This document shows positions 1 to 7,773 of a stretch of DNA of 64,000 nt, in pieces. The position numbers and the translations under genes are program-made. A model generated the notes under the pieces. It was not told where the DNA came from and ran no database searches. It saw only the letters and a program-made list of their open reading frames with translations. Source of the DNA: Lichenicoccus sp963693035 (GTDB lineage: Bacteria; Pseudomonadota; Alphaproteobacteria; Acetobacterales; Acetobacteraceae); assembly GCA_963693035.2 (NCBI GenBank), contig CAXMMQ010000003.1, positions 620,001 to 684,000 on the forward strand. The letters are read 5' to 3'. Position 1 is the stretch's first letter; the number at the start of each line of letters is the position of its first letter.

Positions 1-140
1 AACCCACCGGTTCCCACGCCGATCTCGGCAAAGGCGGCCCGCTTCGGCAGCAGCGGCAGGATCGCATCGCGGCCGGCCAGCACGGTCGAGCCACGCAGCA
101 GGTGGTCCGGGATCCGGAGCGCTTCGGGCGGGAGGGTCAT
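1..140 (-). CDS. SAM-dependent methyltransferase-like protein (N-terminal fragment)
   Basis: Only the first 46 codons lie in the window; the gene runs off the left edge. It begins at an ATG (138-140) and reads into FAEIGVGTGG, which resembles glycine-rich motif I of class I SAM-dependent methyltransferases. The segment before it (RGSTVLAGRDAILPLLP) looks like the short leader that precedes this motif in small methyltransferases. A short same-strand ORF ends 14 bases upstream. The assignment rests on a single motif, so another Rossmann-fold enzyme is possible. Confidence 0.5.
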   Translation of the reverse strand, partial: MTLPPEALRIPDHLLRGSTVLAGRDAILPLLPKRAAFAEIGVGTGG

Positions 141-154
141 GCGGTGTCCGTGCT

Positions 155-301
155 TCAGCGATCCAGCAGGTCGGGCACGAAGATCTCCTCGATGGTGAGG
201 CGGCGCTCCGTCAACCCCTGCTCGTGATGGTAGCGCAGGATGGCGTCGATCGCCGCCCGGCGCAAAGCCATGGTGGTCCGGCCCAGGAGCCGGTCCGACA
301 T
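155..301 (-). CDS. small hypothetical protein, about 48 aa
   Basis: A short ORF starts at an ATG (299-301), reads MSDRLLGRTTMALRR and ends with EEIFVPDLLDR, 14 bases before the methyltransferase-like start. Translation upstream of this ATG in the same frame is proline- and cysteine-rich and unlike protein, so the short start was chosen. The spacing would suit co-transcription with the next gene. No family is recognised, and it could be a chance ORF or the tail of a decayed gene. Confidence 0.3.
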   Translation of the reverse strand: MSDRLLGRTTMALRRAAIDAILRYHHEQGLTERRLTIEEIFVPDLLDR

Positions 302-490
302 CCGGGTGAAGCTGCATCTGGTCACGCCGGCCGGCCTTGCGGCGCCCCGCCGGGCGCTGCCGATCGCCATCGACGCGCAGCAACGCCTGTTCGGAGAGGG
401 CGGGGGTCCGGGCGGCAGCCTGCTGGCGGCGCTGCTTGCGATCGATGGCGCGGCGTGAGGGACTGCGACGCTCCGGTTGAACCCCGATCG

Positions 491-1960
491 TCACTGTTTT
501 TGCTGCGCGCGGACGATGCCGGCCACCCAGCCGCTCTCGCAATACTGGGGATCGGTCGTTCGGCCCGGATCCCGACCGACCGGAGAGCAGGAACGCGTTT
601 CATCGGAAAGATCGGCGGTCCACGGAAGCGGCCAGACCGAGAGCGGATGACGATGGTCGCGCCGCCAGGTCGCCACCTCGGCAGCCCATGATGGCCCCCG
701 CGCGATGTGTTTCTCAGGGTGCGGATACTGGATGACGGCCGTGACCAGCATCACGGCGCATAGCAAGGCGTAGACCGGCCTGCCGAAGAATCCCGGCCGC
801 ATTGCCAGGGCGACGAGCGCCAGGCCGAGCAGCACCAGCGGAAGGAAATCATAACGCTCGGCAGCAAGCGGGCTGAACGTGGAAAACCGATCCGCCGCGA
901 TGAAACCGAAGCCAAAGCTTGCTGAGGCGAGCGAAACGCCGGCAAGCAGCAGCCAGACCGCCGCGTCCCGGCGTCGTGCAGCCTCGACGATCAGGAAGCC
1001 GAACAGCGCGACGGTCGCCGCACCGAACCAGCGCCAGCCGTTGCCACCAGCGAGTTGCGATCCATGGATGACGACCGCGACCTCCCGCGCGTACTTGCCG
1101 CCGAGCGTCGGCAGCGCGATCAGCCGGACGAAAAGCGCCGCGGCGATGGTCCATGGATCGTGCAGACCGCCCCGCACCGGGCTCGAGCCATAGAACAGCA
1201 GAAGCTGCACCGCCGCCCCCGCCGCCAGGACCGCCAGTTGCGCGAGCCGCCGCATGTCGCGATCGATCAGCCCGCGCAATGCCACCAGCGGCAGCAGCAC
1301 GATCGCACCGGGTCCGCACAGCGGCGCCAGGAACAGCAGCACGCCATAACCAGCCTGCACGATCCTGCGCCGTGGCACGTCCAAGGCCAGGATCAGCGCC
1401 ACGCAGAGTGCGAGGTGGAACTGGATATGCAGGACGTTCAGGAACACCTCTTCGGTCGAAGGCGCCATCGCCACGAAAAGCAACGCCGCGATCACCGCCA
1501 TGCGTCCGGCCAGCCAGGGCGCCCAGCCCGTCAGGATCAGCACCGCCGGCAGCAGTTGCACCGCGAGCGCCATCGTCATCGTGAGGTAGGGCGCTGTTTC
1601 CAACGATACGACGCCACCCTTCACGAGTGCCGCGACTAGCAAGGTCGTGGCGTTGGCTGCAAGGTTCCAGTAGCCGGCGAACGGACGGAACAAGGCGTCG
1701 AGCCACGGCCGGTGCCAGGCATAGGCGAGGAAGACCGTCGCCTCCTCATCCTGGAACCGCCCATACGTCCAGGCGTGCGGCAGCCGGAAGATCACGAGCA
1801 GCGCGAAGCCCAGCAGCAGCATCCAGCGCTGGCGGCGACTGAACACCAGCCCGTAGCGGAGAGCCTGGCTTGCCTCGCGCCCGGTCGCGTCGGTCCAGAA
1901 AGACGCCAACAGGCGGCGGCTCGCGGACCGGATCGAAGGGACGCGGATGTCATGGCTCAT
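491..1960 (-). CDS. polytopic inner-membrane protein, paralogue A
   Basis: This is a 489-residue protein rich in hydrophobic segments, with roughly ten to twelve predicted membrane spans, an Arg/Ser-rich cytoplasmic N-terminus and a soluble C-terminal tail containing paired cysteines (SCSP...QYCESGW). The ATG at 1958-1960 was preferred over an upstream TTG because it gives exactly the same length as the neighbouring paralogue. The architecture resembles GT-C-type glycosyltransferase or lipid-linked sugar transferase scaffolds, and an acidic pair (FQDEEATVF) sits after the first span, but no specific family is recognised. The paralogue lies immediately upstream on the same strand, and the central third of both genes is almost identical. 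Confidence 0.75.
   Translation of the reverse strand: MSHDIRVPSIRSASRRLLASFWTDATGREASQALRYGLVFSRRQRWMLLLGFALLVIFRLPHAWTYGRFQDEEATVFLAYAWHRPWLDALFRPFAGYWNLAANATTLLVAALVKGGVVSLETAPYLTMTMALAVQLLPAVLILTGWAPWLAGRMAVIAALLFVAMAPSTEEVFLNVLHIQFHLALCVALILALDVPRRRIVQAGYGVLLFLAPLCGPGAIVLLPLVALRGLIDRDMRRLAQLAVLAAGAAVQLLLFYGSSPVRGGLHDPWTIAAALFVRLIALPTLGGKYAREVAVVIHGSQLAGGNGWRWFGAATVALFGFLIVEAARRRDAAVWLLLAGVSLASASFGFGFIAADRFSTFSPLAAERYDFLPLVLLGLALVALAMRPGFFGRPVYALLCAVMLVTAVIQYPHPEKHIARGPSWAAEVATWRRDHRHPLSVWPLPWTADLSDETRSCSPVGRDPGRTTDPQYCESGWVAGIVRAQQKQ
1256..1748. repeat. near-identical block, copy 1 of 2 (with 2968-3460)
   Basis: About 493 bases here match 2968-3460 at a constant offset of 1712 with only about three visible substitutions. 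The same two genes diverge strongly on both sides of the block. The block lies wholly inside the coding regions, from the first membrane spans to mid-protein. This is a direct repeat within a tandem paralogue pair. Confidence 0.9.
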
Positions 1961-2202
1961 GCGAGGCGGATCCACAAACAAGGTCGCAGCGCGTGGCTAC
2001 TGGCGTAAGTGACACGAAAGACGACCCATCAACACTCGGAACGCGCTGCAACGACGCAGTTCAGGGTGCCCCGGCCGGGTTCGATCGGTAGGCGACGATG
2101 TGAGAAAATGTTAGGCCGACGGCTGCACCACCGCTTGCCGGACACGGCATCCCGTTCGAATACCACTCCTGCAGGAAGCACGAGGTCACAGTCAAATCCC
2201 AA

Positions 2203-3672
2203 TCAACGCTGCATGCGCCGCGGCCGCGAGAAGGCTGCGGCCCAACCGTTCTCGCAATAGTTAGGATCAGTTGACAGACGCGTGTCCCTGCTCGCCGGCG
2301 AGCAGGGACGTGTGTCATCGGAGAGGTCGGCGGCCCACGGTCGGGGCCACACCGCCAGCGGATGATGATGATCGCGCCGCCAGGCCGACACTTCGGCATC
2401 CCACGACGGTCCCTGGCCGAGAAATCGCTGCGGTTTGAGGTACTGGATGGTGCCCGTAAAAAGCGTGAGCACGCAGAGCGAAGCATACACCGCCCGTCCA
2501 GGGAACCGTGGTCGAATCGCGAGAACCAGGATCGCGAGGCCGAGCAGCACAAGCGGAAGGAAGTCGTAACGTTCAGCTCCAACGTCGAATGGCGAGAAGC
2601 GATCGAAGATCAACATTCCGTAGCCGAAGAACACCGCAGCAATCGAAAGTGCCGACAGTACGAGCCAGATCGCGGCGTCCCTTCGCCCTGCGGCCTGCAC
2701 GATCAAGGTCCCGAACAGCATGACGGCTGCCGCAACGAACCACCACCAGCCACCACCACCACTTGTCTGCGACACGTAGATAAAGGCGCCGAGAAGCCTG
2801 GCATGCTCGTAACCAACGATTGGCAGCGCGATCATCCGGACGAACATCGCCGCCGCGATCGTTCCGGGATCCAGCAGATTGCCCCGGAGCGCGCTTGGGC
2901 CGTAGAACAGGAACAATTGTATCACTGCCCCTGTCGTAAAAGGTGCTAGTTGCATCAGCCGGCCAGCGTCGCGATCGATCAGCCCGCGCAATGCCACCAG
3001 CGGCAGCAGCACGATCGCACCGGGTCCGCACAGCGGCGCCAGGAACAGCAGCACGCCATAACCAGCCTGCACGATCCTGCGCCGTGGCACGTCCAAGGCC
3101 AGGATCAGCGCCACGCAGAGTGCGAGGTGGAACTGGATATGCAGGACGTTCAGGAACACCTCTTCGGTCGAAGGCGCCATCGCCACGAAAAGCAACGCCG
3201 CGATCACCGCCATGCGTCCGGCCAGCCAGGGCGCCCGGCCCGTCAGGATCAGCACCGCCGGCAGCAGTTGCACCGCGAGCGCCATCGTCATCGTGAGGTA
3301 GGGCGCTGTTTCCAACGATACGACGCCACCCTTCACGAGTGCCACGACCAGCAAGGTCGTGGCGTTGGCTGCAAGGTTCCAGTAGCCGGCGAACGGACGG
3401 AACAAGGCGTCGAGCCACGGCCGGTGCCAGGCATAGGCGAGGAAGACCGTCGCCTCCTCAGCTTGGAACCTGCCATGCGTCCAGGCGTGCGGCAGCCGGA
3501 AGATCACGAGCAGCGCGAAGCCGACCAGCAGCAGCCAGCGCTGAAGGCGGCCGAACACGGCCCGGGCCCCGGAGATCGTACCGTCGTCGCGCGCCGTCGC
3601 AATCGTCCAAAAATAGCGCGTCAGGCGACGGTTTTCGCGAGACACTTTGGAGACAAGAAGGTCAACGCCCAT
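2203..3672 (-). CDS. polytopic inner-membrane protein, paralogue B
   Basis: This second 489-residue copy of the preceding membrane protein has the same spans, the same FQAEEATVF acidic motif and the same C-terminal cysteine-containing tail (PCSPAS...NYCENGWAA). The ATG at 3670-3672 was chosen over a TTG 60 bases upstream because it matches the start of paralogue A. The N-terminal 70 and C-terminal 220 residues have diverged clearly, while the middle is nearly identical at DNA level. Function is unknown; a membrane transferase acting on a lipid-linked substrate is only a guess from topology. A gap of about 240 bases with no convincing gene separates the two copies. Confidence 0.75.
   Translation of the reverse strand: MGVDLLVSKVSRENRRLTRYFWTIATARDDGTISGARAVFGRLQRWLLLVGFALLVIFRLPHAWTHGRFQAEEATVFLAYAWHRPWLDALFRPFAGYWNLAANATTLLVVALVKGGVVSLETAPYLTMTMALAVQLLPAVLILTGRAPWLAGRMAVIAALLFVAMAPSTEEVFLNVLHIQFHLALCVALILALDVPRRRIVQAGYGVLLFLAPLCGPGAIVLLPLVALRGLIDRDAGRLMQLAPFTTGAVIQLFLFYGPSALRGNLLDPGTIAAAMFVRMIALPIVGYEHARLLGAFIYVSQTSGGGGWWWFVAAAVMLFGTLIVQAAGRRDAAIWLVLSALSIAAVFFGYGMLIFDRFSPFDVGAERYDFLPLVLLGLAILVLAIRPRFPGRAVYASLCVLTLFTGTIQYLKPQRFLGQGPSWDAEVSAWRRDHHHPLAVWPRPWAADLSDDTRPCSPASRDTRLSTDPNYCENGWAAAFSRPRRMQR
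2968..3460. repeat. near-identical block, copy 2 of 2 (with 1256-1748)
   Basis: This is the second copy of the 493-base block. The visible differences from copy 1 are an A/G change in the cgccc(a/g)gccc stretch and two changes near agtgcc(g/a)cgac. Flanking coding sequence is much less similar. Confidence 0.9.
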
Positions 3673-3780
3673 GCGAGCAGGATCCACGAAGCAGCCACCT
3701 ATCGAGCAACATGTCGGAGTTGTTCGAGCCAAGAAGTCAATCGCCTCGGGAACGCTATCAAGCTGGTACTCGCACCAAGA

Positions 3781-6039
3781 TCAGTCCGGCAACCGAGCGC
3801 GTAATCCTGGCCGTGGAGGGCGCATCATCACCCAGCGGGCAAGGTAGTATTCGTTATAGGGACGATCGTCCGTGATGATCGGGCCGGGTTGGCCGCCGGC
3901 AGTTGTGACCCGCCCCGCCAATATGCGCGTGACCATGGCACGTGGGGTCGTACCTGGGTTCCACTCGACCAGATCGCGGCGGGCAGCCTCCGGCATGCGC
4001 GACACGAAGGTGGCTGCATCAATGCTCGCGATGGGCTGCATCGACGCGATATAATGCGTGCCCCAGCCTTCAACCGATCGATAGGCGACGACGTATGGAA
4101 ACGACCGCGACAGGGTCCGCGCCACCGCCTGCCCGGTCGCGTCGTCGTTGCCCGGATACCATTGCTGCAGGATCCCTCCCGGCCGCAGCCTGCGGCGGAC
4201 CACTTCGTACATCTCGCGCGAGTACAGCAGGCTGGAGCCGGCGGCCTCGACCGGCGGCGGTGGATCGATGACAATCACGTCGTATGTCTGCCCAACCCGG
4301 TTCAGATAGCGACGCCCGTCATCGACGACCATATGTACGTCAGGCGCTGCCGTCACAGCCGGCGCATCGGCATGAAAGAAGCCGAACAGGCGGATCACCG
4401 AACCGGTCAGATCAACAACGGTGGTGTCGATCCCCCAGCGGGACATCGTCCGTACCGTCGTTCCCATGCCGAAGCAGATGACCAGTCCGTGTTTCGCGTG
4501 TCCGTTCACCGCGAGCGGCAGGTCGGCCATGATCTTGGTGATCGGTGTCAGGACGGTGATCCCGACGCCATTCACCAGCAGGGTCTTCTGCATGCCGGTG
4601 CCGTAGGCAATGGCGGTGGCGGCGTAGTCGCGGCGGGTCTCGATCGGCTGGCCGCCGGACACGCTGCTTTCGTAGCTGCGGGCGAATGCGAAGCTCAGGG
4701 CCAGGGCACCGACGCAGACTGCGAAAGCGAGGTGCTGCCGTCCAGGTCGCGGGTCGTCGGATGGCCGGCGGCCACCCAGCACCGACCAGGATGCCAGCGC
4801 GATCAGCGGCAGCACCAGCAGCAGCAGGCAGATGCGCACGTCGAAGCGGTTGACCAGGAGGTAGCCGGCGACCAAGGGGCCGAGGATGCTGCCGAGAATA
4901 TTCATGGTGTAGCTCGTGGCCGCGCGTCCCGGATCGCCGAGGCTGGCAGCGTCGACCAGCCGCGGCGTCAGGATGCCGAGCACGACGGAAAACGGGACGA
5001 TGCTGAGCAGCACGCCGAAAGCGTTCATCTGCACCCTTGGATCGTCCAGTATCGCGGGCAGGCAGGCGGTGAAGCACGACGCCAGCAGCAGCGAGGTCTC
5101 GGACGGGATCGCTCCGAGGCGGACGCGGCGGCGATAAAGTGCGGCCCCGATCGCCGTCGACACCAGGTAGGTGGCCAGGATGGCGGCGAACGCATAGATC
5201 GTGGTCTTGAGCACGATGGTGAAGCCGCGGGTCCAGACCACCTCCATCGCCAGCGAGCAGAAGCCGGTGGTGAACAGGATCAGGTTCGCCGGAACGATTG
5301 CCGGAGCGGCCAGATCCACCAGCCGGGACGGCACATGTGGGGTCGCTGGACGTGCAGGCGTCCTTTTCTCGACCGCACCGAGGCGGATGCCGACCGCACC
5401 GATCAGGAGGTTGGTCAGCGCGGCGACAAGCCCGGTGCCGCGAAAGCCGAGCATCTCGATCAGCACGCCGGCAGAAAGCAGCGTCCCGGCAGCAGCCCCG
5501 ATGACGTTGGCGCGATAGAGGAAGCTGAAGCTGCGGGTCCTGCCGATGCGGCCGGTGGGATCGCGCAGGCCGGTGCTGACGAAGCCCATCATCAACGGCA
5601 GAGTGGCGCCCATCAGGACGCACCAGGGCAGGATCGAACAGGCGATCGCGACCGACGACAACGCGAGATACCTGGCCGATCCGCCCGCGTCGCCATCCAG
5701 CAGCAGATGCTGGCCGAGCGCCATGCTCCAGGGCACCAGCAGGCCGCCCATGCCGATCAGGATCTCGGTCATGCCGTATAGCGTGACGGAGGAGCAGCCG
5801 AGCCGGGCCTGCAACGCGGCGCCATATCGACCGGCGAGCAGCGAGCCGGTTCCCAGTCCGAGCATGAACACCGAGATCACCGCCGACAGCACGGGGGTGA
5901 TGACGCCGAAATGGGCGAACGCCATGCGCAGCCAGATGATCTGGTACACCAGGCTGCAGAAGCCGGACAGGAAGAACAGCGCAGACAACACCGGTGCGAT
6001 CCGCTGATCGTGGTCCCGCGCCCGGACGAGTTGATCCAT
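3781..6039 (-). CDS. membrane protein fused to a spermidine-synthase-like domain
   Basis: The first 470 or so residues are a transporter-like array of hydrophobic helices starting at LSALFFLSGFCSLVYQIIW, a hallmark of the fused MFS/spermidine synthase family. The C-terminal part carries a Rossmann methyltransferase-type fold with ICFGMGTTVRTM as the nucleotide-binding loop, VVDLTG, then MVVDDGRRYL and VIVIDPPPPVEAAGSSLLY. In true spermidine synthases this region binds decarboxylated SAM and the amine; in these fusions the substrate is generally unknown. The start at 6037-6039 was chosen because GGAGAG lies about ten bases upstream; an ATG at 6139-6141 would add 34 residues. The protein probably acts at the inner membrane on a small molecule. 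Confidence 0.8.
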   Translation of the reverse strand: MDQLVRARDHDQRIAPVLSALFFLSGFCSLVYQIIWLRMAFAHFGVITPVLSAVISVFMLGLGTGSLLAGRYGAALQARLGCSSVTLYGMTEILIGMGGLLVPWSMALGQHLLLDGDAGGSARYLALSSVAIACSILPWCVLMGATLPLMMGFVSTGLRDPTGRIGRTRSFSFLYRANVIGAAAGTLLSAGVLIEMLGFRGTGLVAALTNLLIGAVGIRLGAVEKRTPARPATPHVPSRLVDLAAPAIVPANLILFTTGFCSLAMEVVWTRGFTIVLKTTIYAFAAILATYLVSTAIGAALYRRRVRLGAIPSETSLLLASCFTACLPAILDDPRVQMNAFGVLLSIVPFSVVLGILTPRLVDAASLGDPGRAATSYTMNILGSILGPLVAGYLLVNRFDVRICLLLLVLPLIALASWSVLGGRRPSDDPRPGRQHLAFAVCVGALALSFAFARSYESSVSGGQPIETRRDYAATAIAYGTGMQKTLLVNGVGITVLTPITKIMADLPLAVNGHAKHGLVICFGMGTTVRTMSRWGIDTTVVDLTGSVIRLFGFFHADAPAVTAAPDVHMVVDDGRRYLNRVGQTYDVIVIDPPPPVEAAGSSLLYSREMYEVVRRRLRPGGILQQWYPGNDDATGQAVARTLSRSFPYVVAYRSVEGWGTHYIASMQPIASIDAATFVSRMPEAARRDLVEWNPGTTPRAMVTRILAGRVTTAGGQPGPIITDDRPYNEYYLARWVMMRPPRPGLRARLPD

Positions 6040-6232
6040 TCGCAACGCGCTCTCCAAGCGATCGGCCGGCAGACCGTGTGTCCGATGCGCCGGCAGCACC
6101 TTTGAATGTTCGGTGCCGCAGTCCCGATGATCCGGCAACATCACCAGGACCCGCCTAAACTAATTTCAGCGTCATTACGAGTTTAAACAATCTCGCATGC
6201 AGAGATCACGCACCGGGCGCACCGGCTTATTT

Positions 6233-7048
6233 TTAGGACTGGCCGCGACTGTCAATTTTTGGGAGGTGTCGTGTTGCTGCGTCGCAGATCAAGCCAGCCC
6301 CATCCGCCGGCAGGCGCATCACCCGGCGTACGATGCCGCCGAGTTTCAGTGTGAGCAGCGCGCTTGCCGCGATCGCAAGTCCGAGCAGGGTCCAACGCAG
6401 CCAGCCGGTCTGGTGTGCCGCCAGTGCCGCGAGTCCGCTGCGCGACAGGTGCCCCAGCACCACGTAGCCGAGCAGCGCCGGAAGCGAGGCCAGCGTGCCG
6501 ATCGCGTAGCTGCGGAACGTCATTCCGGTCAGGCCGAGCGCGTAGCTGGTGACCGCAAACGGCATCACCGGAGACACCCGCAGCAGGCACACCAGCCGCC
6601 AGCCATCCTGCGCCACCGCGTCATCGAGCCGGGCAAAGGCCGGACGGCGACGCAGCAGCCGCAACATCAATGGCCGGAACAGCGAGCGGGTCAGCCCGAA
6701 CGCCAGCCCCGCGCCGACCAGCGTGCCGATCGCAGACAGCAGGAAGCCACCACCGATGCCATAGACCAGACCCGCCGCCAGCGCACCGACCGAGGCCGGC
6801 AGGATGCCGCACAACGCGATCAGCACCTGGATCAGCGCCGCCAGCACCCAGCCGGCCGCACCGAGGCCGCGTTCGAGGCCGTCGGCCTGGTCGATCAGGC
6901 GCGCGATCGCGCCGGGCCACAGCCGCAGCGAAGCGATCCCCGCCGCGGCCAGGACCGCCAGCAGCAGCGCCAACGTCAGGCGCCACGATCCTGACCGGTC
7001 GGATCGTCCCGATGACCGGGTTTCGCGAATGGCACTTGTCAAAGTCAC
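6233..7048 (-). CDS. TVP38/TMEM64 (DedA-superfamily) membrane protein
   Basis: This is a 271-residue integral membrane protein with an N-terminal span followed by the SNARE-associated/VTT domain. Its signature segments are LPASVGALAAGLVYG, the re-entrant GxxxG-rich GTLVGAGLAFGLTRSLFR, and CLLRVSPVMPFAVTSYALGL with the conserved R and P. Family members have been linked to lipid or undecaprenyl-phosphate scrambling and membrane homeostasis; the substrate of this branch is not known. The start is GTG at 7046-7048; there is no ATG near the expected N-terminus. It is a single gene separated by about 190 bases from its co-directional downstream neighbour. Confidence 0.8.
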   Translation of the reverse strand: MTLTSAIRETRSSGRSDRSGSWRLTLALLLAVLAAAGIASLRLWPGAIARLIDQADGLERGLGAAGWVLAALIQVLIALCGILPASVGALAAGLVYGIGGGFLLSAIGTLVGAGLAFGLTRSLFRPLMLRLLRRRPAFARLDDAVAQDGWRLVCLLRVSPVMPFAVTSYALGLTGMTFRSYAIGTLASLPALLGYVVLGHLSRSGLAALAAHQTGWLRWTLLGLAIAASALLTLKLGGIVRRVMRLPADGAGLICDAATRHLPKIDSRGQS

Positions 7049-7144
7049 TGGATCAGTCGAGCCGCGCTTCGGAACGGAGTGGACTTCGCTATCATGTGAA
7101 AGCGGGCGCCGTGAAGAAAATCATCGCCGCCTGGGCAAAGCGCC

Positions 7145-7207
7145 TAGAGCAGCATCCGATCACTTGGAATCGCTGCGCGATGCCAAGTGTCGGATAAAGC
7201 TGCTCTA
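7145..7207. repeat. 63-base interspersed palindromic element
   Basis: The arms pair almost along their whole length: TAGAGCAGC with GCTGCTCTA, ATCCGA with TCGGAT, CACTTGG with CCAAGTG, and ATCGC with GCGAT around a tiny loop. The layout is that of RIME-like palindromic elements common in alphaproteobacteria. It lies between two minus-strand genes and could fold in RNA on either strand, perhaps as an attenuator or terminator. Confidence 0.7.
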
Positions 7208-7221
7208 TTAAACGACAAGCG

Positions 7222-7246
7222 GAGCATGATCGATCGGGTCATGCTC
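7222..7246. repeat. 25-base inverted repeat GAGCATGA...TCATGCTC
   Basis: Eight-base perfect arms flank a nine-base loop. The repeat ends exactly at the stop codon of the DUF1697 gene and sits 14 bases from the 63-base palindrome. A related half-site, agagcatgatccgatc, occurs near 15855. It may be the outer part of a composite repeat, or a weak terminator for the minus-strand gene. Confidence 0.55.
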
Positions 7247-7761
7247 TAGGGCGCACGCAGGAGGGCAACGAGCTTCGCCACCGTATTCATGTTGCGCGCG
7301 GTGCCTGTGCCTGCGATCGGAATACGCAGTTTCGACGCCGCCATGCCGGCGCCGTAGCGGACATAGATTTCCCGCAAGCCGAGTCGAAGTTCCTCGTCCT
7401 CGCTGCGGCCACTTACCTCCGCCAGCATCGCCTCGGTCGCCGGCCGGTCCAGGAACAGCGCCATCACCCGGTTGCCAGGGGCCTGCGTGAACGGATTATT
7501 CGCCCACACGCCCGCAACTTCGGCCGAGGTCCGCACCAGCACGCCGACCGGCCTGCCCACATGCGTTTGCAGGCCGGCTTCTATGGCACCCTTCAGGTCG
7601 CGCTCGCTGGCGTCGCAGTCGAACACCACGTTGTCGCTGGCTATATAGGTCCGCACTGCCCGGCAACCGGCGGTCTCGCAGATCGCCCTGAGATCGGGCA
7701 TCGCCAGCCGGCCGGTGCCCCCGACATTGACCGCACGCAACAGGGCGACATGGCTCGCCAC
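7246..7761 (-). CDS. DUF1697 family protein
   Basis: The 171 residues carry the family opening VALLRAVNVGGTGRLAM, then RTYIASDNVVFDC (usually TYI.SGNVVF) and a C-terminal RNMNTVAKLVALL (usually RN..T..KL). Length and motif order match DUF1697, a widespread cytoplasmic family of unknown biochemical role. The start is GTG at 7759-7761, since the protein begins directly with the conserved motif. The molybdenum hydroxylase operon lies just upstream on the same strand, with a 12-base gap to its last gene, so read-through is likely. Nothing ties its function to that operon. Confidence 0.85.
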   Translation of the reverse strand: MASHVALLRAVNVGGTGRLAMPDLRAICETAGCRAVRTYIASDNVVFDCDASERDLKGAIEAGLQTHVGRPVGVLVRTSAEVAGVWANNPFTQAPGNRVMALFLDRPATEAMLAEVSGRSEDEELRLGLREIYVRYGAGMAASKLRIPIAGTGTARNMNTVAKLVALLRAP

Positions 7762-7773
7762 GATCGCGGCGTG

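Noticed and set aside
240..458. 72-residue plus-strand ORF near the left edge
   Set aside because: No ribosome site or motif; it overlaps the minus-strand small ORF, and neither can be favoured strongly.
3889..5781. 630-codon open frame on the plus strand
   Set aside because: It is antisense to the spermidine-synthase-like fusion, whose motifs are clear, and its composition (Gln/Asp/His/Arg-rich) is not protein-like.
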